A stretch of DNA of 64,000 nucleotides from Adineta vaga (taxonomy: Eukaryota; Rotifera), in the NCBI GenBank assembly GCA_021613535.1, contig CP075494.1, positions 4,650,001 to 4,714,000 of the forward strand. The letters run 5' to 3'. This document shows, piece after piece, positions 45,293 to 56,943 of this stretch (its first letter is position 1; every line of letters begins with the position of its first letter). The position numbers and the translations under genes are program-made. The notes under the pieces are model-generated. The model made no database searches and had not been told where the DNA came from. It saw only the letters and a list, made by a program, of their open reading frames with translations.

Positions 45293-45779
45293 TTATTTCA
45301 AAGAACTCTTCGAACAACTCAGAGAGGAAATTTTTATCAATAGTATCTATATGGACCAGGATTACTTATATACTATTTGTTGAATAAAACTTTGAAATGA
45401 ATTGATTTACAAAGTGACCATTATTTATAGTTACTTTGTTATCAAAGGAAACGATTCAAAATCTCTCTATTATTTACGTATGACATTTCTGATTGCCTAC
45501 CGACAAAAATATTACTGATAAAAGAGGATATAAATACGAATAATTTGCTTATCACTAGTCAGAAAAAACCAAGTTTGTCATGTTCGTATTTTATTCATCC
45601 GAATTTCAATTCTTCGAATATAATACGCTAATTTGTATAATGAGCAACATTTATTTCGATGACTGTTTCAAGTGTATATCACTCTATAGTTTCATTCACT
45701 TACAACTATAGCGTACGACGTTTCATGCAATCGACCATACATAAACACAATCGTATGTTCAAATTATGTTAATGTTTTT
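45293..45779. other. Intergenic, no gene seen
   Basis: Spacer between two minus-strand genes; no coding signal or repeat. Confidence 0.5.
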
Positions 45780-48700
45780 TTACAGAACAACCTGTTCAGT
45801 TGTTGTTTCATTCATCTGATATCGTCGAATGTTTCGGATCCACCATCGATAAGCCAATAAACTTTGACCAATGATAAGACGAAGAATATATCTTAAACCT
45901 ATTCAAAATAAAATCAATACTATGTATTTTATATGTACAAAATAATCAATAATGATACCTCCGTATAGACCTAAAACCGTTGTTAATATATAGAAAAAAT
46001 TATTTTGATCGGGCAGTGTATATTGACATTCCATTGGTCGGCACGTTTCAAAATATGTAGTATAATTACTCTCATTTTGCCACATTTCTATAAAGAGTCT
46101 ATGAACCAAATAGTCCATGGAAATATTTTCAAATTTTGATAATCGAAATCCATCAAATGGCAAACAACCTCTGTATATATTTTCTGTCAATTGTTCCATG
46201 CAATCAGACGATGTTGCACAAGTACAATTCGATGATGAATATCGACGTGAACTAGTACTAATAAGATAATATTCATTTTCACTAGTGAAATCGATTAACC
46301 AATTAGTAGTAAATGCATTCAATAATTGATTTACTCCAAATGATCCGATAATATATGAAAGAGTTCGACGAAAATCTGCTGGAATCTGTATAATGAATGT
46401 AGAAATAAGTGCATTGATTTGAGTATCAAATGAAGAACGAGTAATAGTTTCTACATTGATCAATTCGCGATTACTAAATAGTTCCGCTTTGTTTTCAATA
46501 GTACGACGAGCTACATCGCATAATGATGCTAAGAGTCTATAATGAGCACTAAGCTCAAGAGAAATATTGTCTTCCTTTTCGTATAAAAGTGACCAATAGG
46601 ATGGTGAAATAAATTGACTGGAACATATTGAATGATAACGTGGTGTGATATTCAAAAATGTGGAATAGCTGATTGTTGCAGTCGAACACGGACAAGAAAG
46701 AGTCGAAATATCTTTCGTATGTAAATCATTAACAATATCAGATGTTGGAAATGGAATTATTGTTGTCACTGTTTCTTCATTAAATGGACCAGCATAGAGA
46801 AAAGCAGCAGTGAGAAAAAGGAAAAATATTAGCACGTAGACACGAGTAGCAATGATCTCTTGATGTTCGAGTTGTTTGTTAGTTTGAGATATTTCAGTCT
46901 GAAATAAATTAAATGACCAGAATTTTGAAGATACTCGATTAGTCTGCTCTTCATCATTGGAATCCGTAGAAGTATCTAAACGAAAGTACATGTACACATA
47001 CACAAAAAAATTCCCTCTATTTTGAAGTTTCTACTTATTGTTACTGTAGTGTTGATATTTCTTTGTTGATATTCTGTTCGTTTTTTCCACCATCGTCTGA
47101 TAATTTTAACTATTGGTGGTAGAATTACTTCTAAAACAACACTTAATCCACCACCAAAACCAAGCATCATCGTCACCATATAGAGCATATCGAAACGTTG
47201 CATAACATTATATGTACATTCTTTAGGCCCACAACGCGTAAAATAATTCGTGTAATTACTAGAAGTAATCCATTCTTCTATGAATAATTGTTCAAAAATA
47301 GTTTCTATTGTACTATTTGGAAGAAAACGACTATTCGTATTGCGAAGTGGTGAAATAGTAACGGCCCGACTATCTAATGGTCGAACTAAATTGATTACAT
47401 CAAAATCATACATATCTACAATGAGTTTGAGACATTGTTGATCGTACAAGCATTGTAAATTTGATAAGAGAAAAGAATCAATAGGATAACAACCAAGAAC
47501 TAATCCCGGTACGGTGATATTAGGTAAAGAATGAATTGTATCCGATCGAAAATAGAAACCAATTGGACGTGTACATCGATTCGACAGAGCACATAAACAT
47601 GAATTAGAATAGAAACGTCGAGATCGAAAACGAAGCGACCATTTCAATGTTTGATTATCGAAACTTGAAACTGGTGCATCACTAGTAAACAATTCAGTAA
47701 CTAAACGATTAGTTTTAATAGAAGAATGTACTAGATCGACAAGATTTAAAAATGAAGAGACAATTTGACGTTGAAATTGTTTTATACGAGCAGTTGTTCG
47801 AAGCTGAAACTCTTCACGTGATATGGCGTTTGCTGTAAATAATCGATTAGAATAGAATGCATTGAGAGCATTTTGAATAGTTTCATTCGTTTCTTTACAA
47901 AAGATTTCTAAAAGTTCGAAAAAGGATTGACCACTAACACGAAAATCAGTCGTCAGAAAGGAATCTGCCAGTGCATCAATTTGGACCGGACCGAAATAAG
48001 AGAGCCAATAATCTTGAAGAAATTCACTGGAACATACTTCATGAAAACGAGGGATAACGGACATAATTCGGATATGAGATATAGACATATGTGTACATTG
48101 ACAGTTGAGTGTAAATGAATGAAGTAAATGTAACTCTTCAAATTCGGCAAGAGAAGGAAAAGGAACATTGTAAGTACGTTTATTTGTTGTCAAAGATGTA
48201 TAGAAACCTAAGCTAAGAAGACCAATGAGTAAAAATAAGATATATAAACGAGTAGCAATAATTTCTGCGCGTTCATCTTCTGGATCATTATCGTCATCTT
48301 GTGAAAATAAATTGAATGTGTATATTGTTCGATGAGCATGAGCGATTACAGCTGAAATAAAAACAAGATCATTTATCGAATTTTAAATAGAAACATTCTT
48401 CACCGACCTTCATCGAGTGGTCTTGGAGCTACACTTAGAATGGCCTCTTCAATACTCGTTGGATTTACCGGAACTGTCGGATGTTTCTGTCGTCTTTTCC
48501 ATATTACTCGTTTCCAAAGTTTTACAATAGCTGGTGTAATTAATTGCCAAGCAATAACGAGACCACCAAAAGCACTTACACATATAGTAAAGACTGTAGC
48601 AAGAGAAAATCGGTCTACATAACTGTAGGATAATGATCGTGGTGCACATGTAACAAAATAATTTTCATAACTCGATTGACTTTGCCATGACTCGAGGAAA

Positions 48701-49865
48701 AGAGATTCATCATATATTGATTCAATTGTTGTATTTATGGGAAATTTAGATGATAAAGGATTTAGAGCTTTTAGTCGAAGAAATTGTGGTCGGAGAGTTA
48801 ATGTATCAATACATGATTGATTATAAAGACATTCGAGTGTCGATTGACGCATCGAATCAAGAGGAAGACAGCCAGCCATTAAACCTGGAATCTAAAAATA
48901 ATATCGCATAAATAATTATCGAGAAAAAGAAATTTTTATTTCACCTGAATACGAGGAATTGCTATTGATTCTGTTGAATTAAGTGAATCTGGAGGTGTCC
49001 ATCTATCAAACATGCCAGCTGGATTTATACATCGATTTCCTTCTGATCGACAAAAACAATTCGATTTCATCGTTTCGTTCATCTTTACATAAGCACCATT
49101 AATTGCTAAATATGAACGTGAACCAGGCACTGATTGAATATAATAATTAGTTCGTAATGCTGACACTACTCGATTCTCAACTATACTGAACGAAGTTAAC
49201 GCTGCAATTCGTTTTTCATTAACAATTGTATCGCGTTTAAAATTAGTAAATAACACATCCATAATTCGAGTAAATTCAGCCCGAGAAAAAGCACGATTCG
49301 TCACAAGATGAGTTGAAGCGAAAGTATGTTCTGCGTTTTTAACAGCTTGACGTGCTGTACGACAAAGAAGAGTAAGAGCACGAAATTGTGCAAAAGTAAA
49401 TGTACGAAAATCGAGAATATTATGAGATGTAGCATTTGGAAGAAAGAGCGATGAAATCCATCTTTTACTAATAAATGGACTCGAACAAACTTGATGAAAA
49501 CTTGATGATAGATTAACAAATTTACCATATGAAATCGATAGTTGAGTACAAGGAACATGAACCGTCTGTGGATGAAGAGCTTCAAGTCGTTCAAAATCAT
49601 TGATTGTAAAGTTTTCGAGAGTAATTTCATATGTTCGAACGCAAAGACTAGTATAAGCAATGACTACTAAAATAGAAATAGCAAGAAAAGAGAGAAAAAG
49701 TCGTGTATTCAACAATTGTTCAGCATAAGTTATCGTTGATGACCAAAGTGGATGGTCAGAAAAAAGATTTAGTTCACGAATTGCACGAATAAGACGAGAA
49801 CGAGCAGCAGCGAATACACTTTCAGAAATCGATCGTGGTGGTGGTGGTGATGAATTCGTTCGCAT
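45780..49865 (-). CDS. Triple-repeat 6-TM protein, paralogue of 28332-32196
   Basis: Five exons, 49865-48945, 48891-48408, 48351-47035, 46975-45959 and 45898-45780, give 1285 aa. It shows the same three fused [TM-ectodomain-TM] units. Unit 1 starts at IRELNLFSDHPLW with VPCTQLS and HQVCSSPF; unit 2 at YTFNLFSQDD with CQCTHMS and HEVCSSEF; unit 3 at WSFNLFQTE with CPCSTAT and HSICSSQF. Pore-side helices include MLGFGGGLSVVLEVILPP (unit 2) and VLGLYGGLRYILRLI (unit 3, across the last intron). Two introns (after unit 1 and before the last 39 codons) match those of the paralogue in place and phase; two others, one inside unit 1 and one between units 2 and 3, are private to this copy. By eye the two proteins are alike along their whole length. 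No lesions seen. Confidence 0.85.
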
Positions 49866-50441
49866 TATTCATGAAAGTATATATTTTGGAATTAACATAT
49901 TAAACAAATGTAGCTACTAAGAAAATAATTCCTTTCAACAACGGAATTATGCGATATGTTCGGTTAAATATGCGTGTTATTCATCCTCAGCGCGAGACGA
50001 TGCTTTCTTTTTTTCTTCTTCACGCTAAGAAAATATCAATGATAAACAAGACCATATTTAATTGTTTTCACTAATAATCGTCCTAGAAGTCAATACATAC
50101 AGTATTGATATTTATTCTGTTCTTTTCTTCCAAATGCCTAAGTAGTAGTACCAAAATCAATTAGAAAGAGAAAAAAAATGTTCTATACCCCATACTGTTT
50201 ACATCATTACATACATGGAAAAATCCAGTAAATAGACGCTATTTGTGTGTTACTCTTTCCAAACATCTGTGAATTATCTTATCTGGATTTACATGCAACA
50301 ATTCAATACATGTATTTGTTAATTTTCTTTTTTTAATTATGTATCCTCGAATAGATTTCGATTATAAGAATAAACAAAAGTTAATGATGAATTCAAAATT
50401 CTTTTATTTTCTTGAAAATAACAGTTTTTAAAGATTATTTA
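49866..50441. other. Intergenic, no gene seen
   Basis: Upstream flank of the minus-strand triple-repeat gene and 3' flank of the next small gene. No TATA box or coding signal that I trust. Confidence 0.5.
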
Positions 50442-50771
50442 TTAGTCTTCTTGTGATCTTGATGTTACCGCTTGACGAATGCAAACTTGTGGACCATTAT
50501 TATTCGTTGAATTTGTTTTATCATTTTTACAGTCGTCAGTGACCGTGTTAACATTGGATGTGATAATTACTGGCTTATCAATCGTCTTTGTATGATTTCT
50601 ATGTGAAAAAAAATGTCCTTCAAGTATTTAGATAAGAAACAAATAAGAATTTGAATAGAGTTTCCGATTTATCGAAATTAATGCTGGAAATTTTAATCCA
50701 TGGAAAGATACGTAAAAAAACGAACGTTAAGTTTACCCGGTATTGAGTTGCTCTTGTTGTTGTTGCTCCAT
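50442..50771 (-). CDS. Small hypothetical protein, 63 aa, two exons
   Basis: Exon 50771-50737 (MEQQQQEQLNTG) joins exon 50598-50442 across a 138 bp intron in phase 2. The second exon encodes KTIDKPVIITSNVNTVTDD, an Asn-rich stretch and CIRQAVTSRSQED. It is hydrophilic, with no signal peptide. The second exon is too short to show as a long open frame, but its composition is protein-like and the join is clean. The frame is also open upstream of the chosen ATG, so the N-terminus could be longer. Not recognised. Confidence 0.4.
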
Positions 50772-51111
50772 GCTCCGTCTTTGTTTCTTGACTGTTAACT
50801 TTGAAAATGAAAAAAAAACTATAGTCTTTCTTTTCTCTCTTTTTTTTCGTTCTGTTAAGAAGTGCAAATACATTGCTGCCATTTTTTTCTCTTTGTTATG
50901 AAGAAAAAAATGTGATTCTATAAAAATAATTTCAGAAGTGAGTACAGATGAATGAAGCACTATAACTTGCTTTTAAATTCTGCAATACATCATAGTGATT
51001 GATCAATTTGAATACCATTATGTATTCTTCACTAATTCTCAATTTATTTTCGAATTATCATAAAAGAAATAAAGAAAAAAAAAAGAACGGATTTGTCGAT
51101 CGCATTTCAAT
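50772..51111. other. Intergenic between divergent genes
   Basis: Upstream region of the small gene (left) and the next gene (right). A- and T-rich runs only. Confidence 0.4.
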
Positions 51112-52141
51112 ATGTCCTCTCAATCACGTAGTTCTTTCTCGGATGCATCCAATAATTCAAAAGCACCCACTATTTGTCAAAAATCTACGTATATCTCTCC
51201 TCAAATGTTAAGCGATAATATGATTTGGCTCGATGTCTTCTCAAATGAAGATGATCTAACTTTTACTCGACCATTAATAAATGCCGATCGATTATATATT
51301 GCGAATTCAACAAAAATATGTATTAGTTGTATGCAACTATTACTATATTTTGGTAAAACTGTGTCAGTAATTGTATCGAATATATTCGTAATTGATACAG
51401 ATCTCATCAGTAAACTATTAGAATATAGTTGTATTGATCGAGTCTTCTTAATTATTAATACTAAGTTCGAAAAACAAATTCCTGCTGATTTTTATTTGAA
51501 TCCAAAAATTGAGTTAATTTATAACAACGATTCTGTTATGGTAATGCGTGCTGTATGTGATAATAATTTCGATCCTGCAAGTTTTTCTCATACTAACAAA
51601 ACATCACATACATCAACAAATGATTTATCTCATTCTGAACCGATTACAACGAAGAGAAGTATGACTCAAGAAAGCGATTCTACATTATCACAAAACGTAC
51701 CGAATTCGAATTTATCGATGAAAGAATTAATTGAAAAAGAACTTGATAATATGGAACAAGTAAGTGATGATTTTATTTTTCAAGTATCAAATTATGTCAT
51801 TCATACAGATACTTAATTGCTTTTAGTTATATTTGACACATTTTTGTAAAATAATAGTGTGTTGATTTGTTTCCTTTTAGTCCTTGGCTCTCGTACATAC
51901 GTTTACGAATGAACTTGAATCAAAGGATTTCATATATAATCCGGCACTTTTCAACACGATAAATAATAAGATTTCTGAACTAATGAAGATTTGCAGAAAA
52001 AGATACAAAATCTATTCAGAAGCACAAGAGCGAAGCGAGAAGATCCATACAAGTTTAAGACACATCGGTAATAACTTAAAATCCAAAGCAACCATATCTC
52101 ATCAACAAGTTTATGGAAGAAGATTCTCTAGTGAAGTTTAG
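51112..52141 (+). CDS. Unrecognised soluble protein, 302 aa
   Basis: Exons 51112-51759 and 51881-52141 join in phase 0 across a 120 bp intron. The N-terminus is Ser-rich (SSQSRSSFSDASNNS). A compact alpha/beta-looking part follows (DRLYIANSTKICISC, LLYFGKTVSVIVS, DRVFLIINTKFE), then a low-complexity Ser/Thr/Asn linker and a C-terminal helical region (ISELMKICRKRYKIYSEAQE). No signal peptide or membrane helix. I do not recognise the family; the fold of the first half might be Rossmann-like, which is a guess. Confidence 0.65.
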
Positions 52142-52427
52142 ATACACTATTCATCATCTATTATTTCTCATACAACTAAGTTCATAAGAATTTTCAATTT
52201 TTTTTTGTATTTAATATATTAAACAAGAATTTTATTATTAAGATAAAAAAAATTCGCGGAATCGGGTATAAATCATACGTATTAATGATTCCTTTTCTCT
52301 TTAGTCAATTGGTTTTATACAAATTTTTCTTATATGCATAATTTTGAGTAAATCGAAACTTCATCTACATAAATTGTATTGATTAAAAAAAACCAATATA
52401 ATCAAAACATATTCTCAATCGAACGTT
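52142..52427. other. Intergenic, no gene seen
   Basis: Short spacer between two plus-strand genes; AT-rich, nothing recognised. Confidence 0.4.
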
Positions 52428-53916
52428 ATGTCTGCAGACACACAATTTAGTTATAAAAATCATTGGCATAAAGAAGAAATTATTCTGGAAAGGGTGTGAT
52501 TTCGTCTACAGTTTATCTAGATCTATGACGAGTCATTTCTTTTCTTTAGTCGTCTGGTCATCATAATGATTCAACATTGGGATTTAGTATTGCTGGTGGT
52601 GTGGATGAACCTTTCATAGGTCCAAGTTTTCCTTTTATTATCGTCATAGATATCACGGAAAATGGACTTGCCTATCAAAATAAGAGATTAAAGTATATAA
52701 AATTGTATTCTATCAAACGTTTACGTACATTATTAGTGTCCTTTAGATTAAATGATATCATTTTGCGTGTAAATGATGTCGATTTTACAAATATTAAACA
52801 TCAACAAGCTATTGATAGTTTGAAAACAGCAGGACAGATGATTCGTTTAGTAAGTTGTATCTGATGCTTGTAACATGAAGCTCATTATCGATTTTCTTCA
52901 GGTAATCCGTCGTCTATCTCCGCCTAATTGTGAAGAACTCGAATGGATACATGATGGAAAATTAGGTATTGCTATTCGAGGTGGAATTGGATGTGAAGAT
53001 TTTGAAAAGTAAATACTATGAAAGTTGAAAGTGATTATACTATTTTCTGATTTAAGTGATCCTGGTATATTTGTGGCCGAGATAGACAAAGAGCAGACTA
53101 ATAAAAACTTACTTGTTGGTGATAGATTATTACAAATTTCATCGCCAGTAATGATATTTTCTTTATGTAAAAAATAATCTTCTTTTCTATGATAGTATGC
53201 CATTTACAATTTACAGTTTGTTTCACACAATATTGCAAAAGAATTTATACGATTAACTTGTGCAAGAGGTCAGAAAGTAAAACTTTATGTGGGACACGTC
53301 AATAAACCATCTACTGCACTTCCAGATTCGAATCAAGAGACGCCTTGCGAATCACAAAGTCAAAGTATTACATATATATTATGCACTTTCTGTTCTTTAT
53401 TTCTGTATCTATCTATTGAGAAACTGATCATGATCATGTCGAAAGCATGACAGTAATTCCGAAAATCGCTGATCAATGTATTGAAAATAATAAGAAGCAA
53501 AATTTTATCAACCCTTATGACTTTTATGGTAAATAGATGAAAAAGTAAAATCACACATTTTCTCATGTATTACCTCCATAGTACATCAACGATTTGAGAA
53601 TGACATCCAAATGATTAGAACTCGTTTACTCAATGATCGAAAAACCATGAAATCGGAAAGATTACCCACTAACACGTAAGTATAGATTGATATCAATTTA
53701 TTGTTAAAATTTATTACTAGATATGCAACAAGACCATTGACACAAGAACTTCAATCAGATTGTCGAAAAATTGACAATAGTGAAAAATGTAATCGTGTAA
53801 ATCAACAGAGAAATTTCAAAGTAAGAATCTTATTCGAACATTTATATTTACAATCTTTCTTCTAGAAACGTCCTACCAATTTCGATACGAATGATCAATC
53901 TAAAAACTATGTATAA
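52428..53916 (+). CDS. DLG-like protein with two PDZ domains
   Basis: Ten small exons (52428-52493, 52550-52692, 52747-52849, 52902-53008, 53057-53147, 53217-53364, 53421-53528, 53582-53675, 53721-53820, 53866-53916) join in consistent phases to 336 aa. PDZ domains bind C-terminal peptides and scaffold membrane complexes. PDZ1 closely follows Discs-large PDZ1: EEIILER, LGFSIAGGVDEPFIG, NDIILRVNDVDF, HQQAIDSLKTAG and VIRR. PDZ2 is degenerate: LGIAIRGG, DPGIFVAEIDK, LVGDRLLQIS and KVKLYV. The rest is a polar, Lys/Asn-rich tail. PDZ3, SH3 and guanylate-kinase domains of true DLG are absent, so this is a truncated or specialised scaffold. Exons 6-10 rest on splice signals and phase more than on homology. 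Confidence 0.75.
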
Positions 53917-54252
53917 GAATGAGGAAACAAAGATCGATGAATGACTGATCAAACGAAAAATAAATGGTTCATTGAGATTGAGCGCTTTATTTTTGAAAAT
54001 AAATTATCAATAATACTTGGAAGAGAAGTCAAGAAATTATCTTTTTTCGTTCTGTACTTTTGTATAAACGAAAAGAAAAATTGTTAAATGAACCGAAGAA
54101 AAAGTAATGTGACGTTGAAATTAATATCTTCATATTGTCGTTAATATGAATCGCAAAGAACGCAGCAAGCATAATACACCTAGTTTCTTCTCCTCAAGCA
54201 CATTTTTGTTTTTCTCGTAATATTTGTGATTTTCATTTATTTTGCTTTAACC
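53917..54252. other. Intergenic, no gene seen
   Basis: 5' flank of the antiporter gene. The open frame extends upstream of its ATG only from a GTG; no promoter element recognised. Confidence 0.45.
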
Positions 54253-55942
54253 ATGAGTAACACTACATATGCATTCAGTTATGTTGAACCAACAATTGTT
54301 TCGCTTCTAATATTATCTTCATTTATTTACTTTCTTAATGCTGCTCGTTCTCTAGCACAATATCTATGCCATGCTGGTCTTATTGGCGAAATTATTGTTG
54401 GTATTATCTATGCTGCACCTCTAGCGAATATATTAAAAACTGAATGGCAACAAACAATTCTTGACTTTGGTTATCTTGGATTGTTACTATTGGTCTTTGA
54501 AGGAGGATTAGAAACACGTTTAGATTTCTTAGCTGTTAAAAGTAATCTCTTTCTTTCATCTGTAATTGGTTTTACTGGAATATTAACTCCAATTGGTTTA
54601 TCCATTCTCATAGGTACATATGGATATAAATTTACCTTTTTAGAATCTTTTACAATGGGAGCTAGTCTCAGTGCAACTAGTCTTGGAACAACATTTGCTA
54701 TTCTTTCATCTCAAGAACAATATCAATTAAATAAAAGTCGTATGGGTACAATTCTCGTTGGAGCAGCATTATTAGATGATATATCTGGATTAGTTATGGC
54801 CAGTGTAATTGAAAAACTTGGACATCTAGGTAAAGAAAATCTTCCCTGGTTAATTTCAAAGCCAATTGTATCATCAGTATGTATGATACTGATTTCGATT
54901 TTACTAGCACGTTTTTTACTTGGACAAATATGGATTAAATTCAATTTTCAAAATACAATTCTCAAACGTTACTCACATCAAATACTGTTATTTCTTTTAA
55001 TCTCGACATTATCTGCAACTGTTACAATTGCTGCTTATACTGGCGCATCAACACTACTTGGTGCCTATTGCTGTGGAGCTATACTACGATATCTTGATGA
55101 TAACCAGATGAAACGTTCGAATGATATTGAACGTACGAATACAATATTATTTCGATCTCAGTTTGAAAAATATATTCGAAGCTTAAAAGAACATATATTT
55201 GCACCGTTCTTCTTTGCATCCATTGGTTTTGCTGTACCATTTCTACAGTTATGGCATGGACAAGAACTTTGGCAAGGCATTCTATACGCATTATTAATGA
55301 TTTTCGGCAAAATTATTACGGGAATTTGGATTATTATTTGGACATATGCTTCAATTCGAGAAAAGAAATCATTAGCAGTGAATACAACATCAACGGTACC
55401 AGTATGTAATAAAAAACTTTTCCCTAGTCATATCACGGCATATCCTTTCAAAACCTAATCTCTAGTTCAAGTAACATCTTTTAATCAAATAGAAAATATT
55501 ACCCCGTTGAATGCTAAATACTCTAGCGAAAGCTAATTTGTATATTTTTCACAAACGATTAATGAATTTTCTGTTTGAGGTTGAAATATCAATGATTGAA
55601 CGAACTACAACATCACCTGTTCTCATTGCTCATCGGAATATATCGTCTAATGTTACGAATACTTCTCATGTTGATATCGTACAAACGAACATGTCGCCAT
55701 CACCAATAAAGAAATCTCGAAGTATTTATCCTGCATTAATTGTTGGTTTAAGTATGGTATCTCGAGGTGAAATCGGTTTTTTGATTGCAAATATTGGTGT
55801 GTCAGCAAATATCTTATCAACAAAAGCATTCATTGTTACAATTTGGGCTATATTATTAAATACTATTCTTGGTCCGATTGCTGTTGGATTGATGATTAAA
55901 TTATTAGGATCAAAATTAAGCGATGGAATTTGGATTGATTAA
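54253..55942 (+). CDS. CPA-type cation/proton antiporter, fungal-like
   Basis: The first exon (54253-55401) encodes about eleven membrane helices: YVEPTIVSLLILSSF, HAGLIGEIIVGIIY, LGLLLLVFEGGLET (helix 3, the family's most recognisable block), ASLSATSLGTTFAILSS, and the ion-binding AALLDDISGLVMAS with paired Asp. The last helices, YPALIVGLSMVSRGEIGFLI and AILLNTILGPIAVGLMI, lie in a shifted frame from about 55580. Splicing from CCA|GTATGT at 55402 to TTTGAG at 55579 joins both in phase 0 (503 aa) with a polar cytosolic loop at the junction; the intron (178 bp) is long for this region, so a frameshift cannot be fully excluded. These proteins exchange Na+ or K+ for H+. The YxEPTIxxLLIxSS and GYLGLxLLVxEGGL pattern matches fungal members best. 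AATAAA at 56056. Confidence 0.78.
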
Positions 55943-56742
55943 TAGATCTGTATTTTTTTTGTAAGTATTGTAGACGTATTAGAAAAATTCCAAAACAAAA
56001 TTAAATTTGTACTATATTGACTCTATAGCATTCACCAAGAACACGGTAATTTTGAAATAAAAAAATTAACAGTAGCAGGAAAACGCAAGATATCTTATTG
56101 CTTCACACGAAGCTGCGTTAGAGCCATAGAAACGTATACAAAAGATAACATCATGTCTTACATTTATCTGTCGCTTTGTTACCAAACTTTTTTATATACT
56201 TATTCATCACGAAACGACAGTCTATGATAATATTAGCATACTCTAGGTGACAGCTATTTCTGAGAAAAGTCATTCACATTGATGATAGACTCTATATTTT
56301 AAACAATATATATAAATAATAAAATCACTCAGCTGACCGTAAACAAATGTTCCTGGACTGTCACCGCGTAAGCAAATACATAGTAGAAACGTACGGCTCT
56401 TGACTAGATCGAATTAATGTGTAAGTTTCTGCTTCATCAATATAAACTGTATCTTCAATAGGTATATAAATAAGTTCGTTTATAAAGAATGCACGGTAGA
56501 GCAAACCTCTAAAAATGGTAAAATCGTTTGTAAATTTATCTGAACGTTTTAGATACAGAATGCCAAAATCGGACATCTTTCTACGTGATTCATTTTGTAC
56601 AATGTAATTCAATACACACTTATATAGTCACGCCTGAATCGCTATATATTTATTGATAAGAATCTATTTCTACAAGACAATTTATTCATGAATATACAAA
56701 CAAACGTAGACGAAAATATATTTATCCGTCAAATTCAAGTTT
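55943..56742. other. Intergenic; weak minus-strand frame 56361-56576
   Basis: 3' flank of the antiporter gene. A 71-codon minus-strand frame (MSDFGILYLKRSDKFTNDF...) could be an exon but has no signal, motif or clear splice partner; I do not call it. Nothing else seen. Confidence 0.35.
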
Positions 56743-56943
56743 TCAACTGGGCAAAAAACCTTTTGCACAGGTCGTCATACAATCACCATATGCTTCTCCT
56801 AAGCCTTTAACAGTCTCGTCACATGTTTTCCGACATACACCCACCCAATTTGGTATTGCGTGACTTGGACCTGCAATAGTCATAGAAACATACAAAATAA
56901 ATATTATAACGAAGATTGATACACCGAAGGAAATAGCGCGCAT
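56743..56943 (-). CDS. Secreted four-cysteine alpha-hairpin-like peptide
   Basis: Single exon, 66 aa, ATG at 56943. A signal peptide (FGVSIFVIIFILYVSMTIAG) is followed by about 43 residues with the spacing C-x3-C-x13-C-x3-C (VCRKTC ... GDCMTTC). Two CxxxC motifs on antiparallel helices define the alpha-hairpinin fold, known from plant antimicrobial peptides, and similar layouts occur in small secreted animal peptides. The peptide is intronless and its promoter is not evident. Function cannot be read from sequence: defence peptide, signalling peptide or coat component are all possible. The frame is too short for homology to be certain, but the Cys pattern plus a clean signal peptide make it credible. 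Confidence 0.65.
   Translation of the reverse strand: MRAISFGVSIFVIIFILYVSMTIAGPSHAIPNWVGVCRKTCDETVKGLGEAYGDCMTTCAKGFLPS

Noticed and set aside
53866-53916. C-terminal PDZ-binding motif on the two-PDZ protein (ending KNYV)
   Set aside because: It lacks Ser/Thr at the -2 position of a class I ligand; the likeness is too weak to claim.
54723-55291. Minus-strand frames inside the antiporter exon
   Set aside because: They lie opposite a well-conserved membrane protein and show no independent protein signal.
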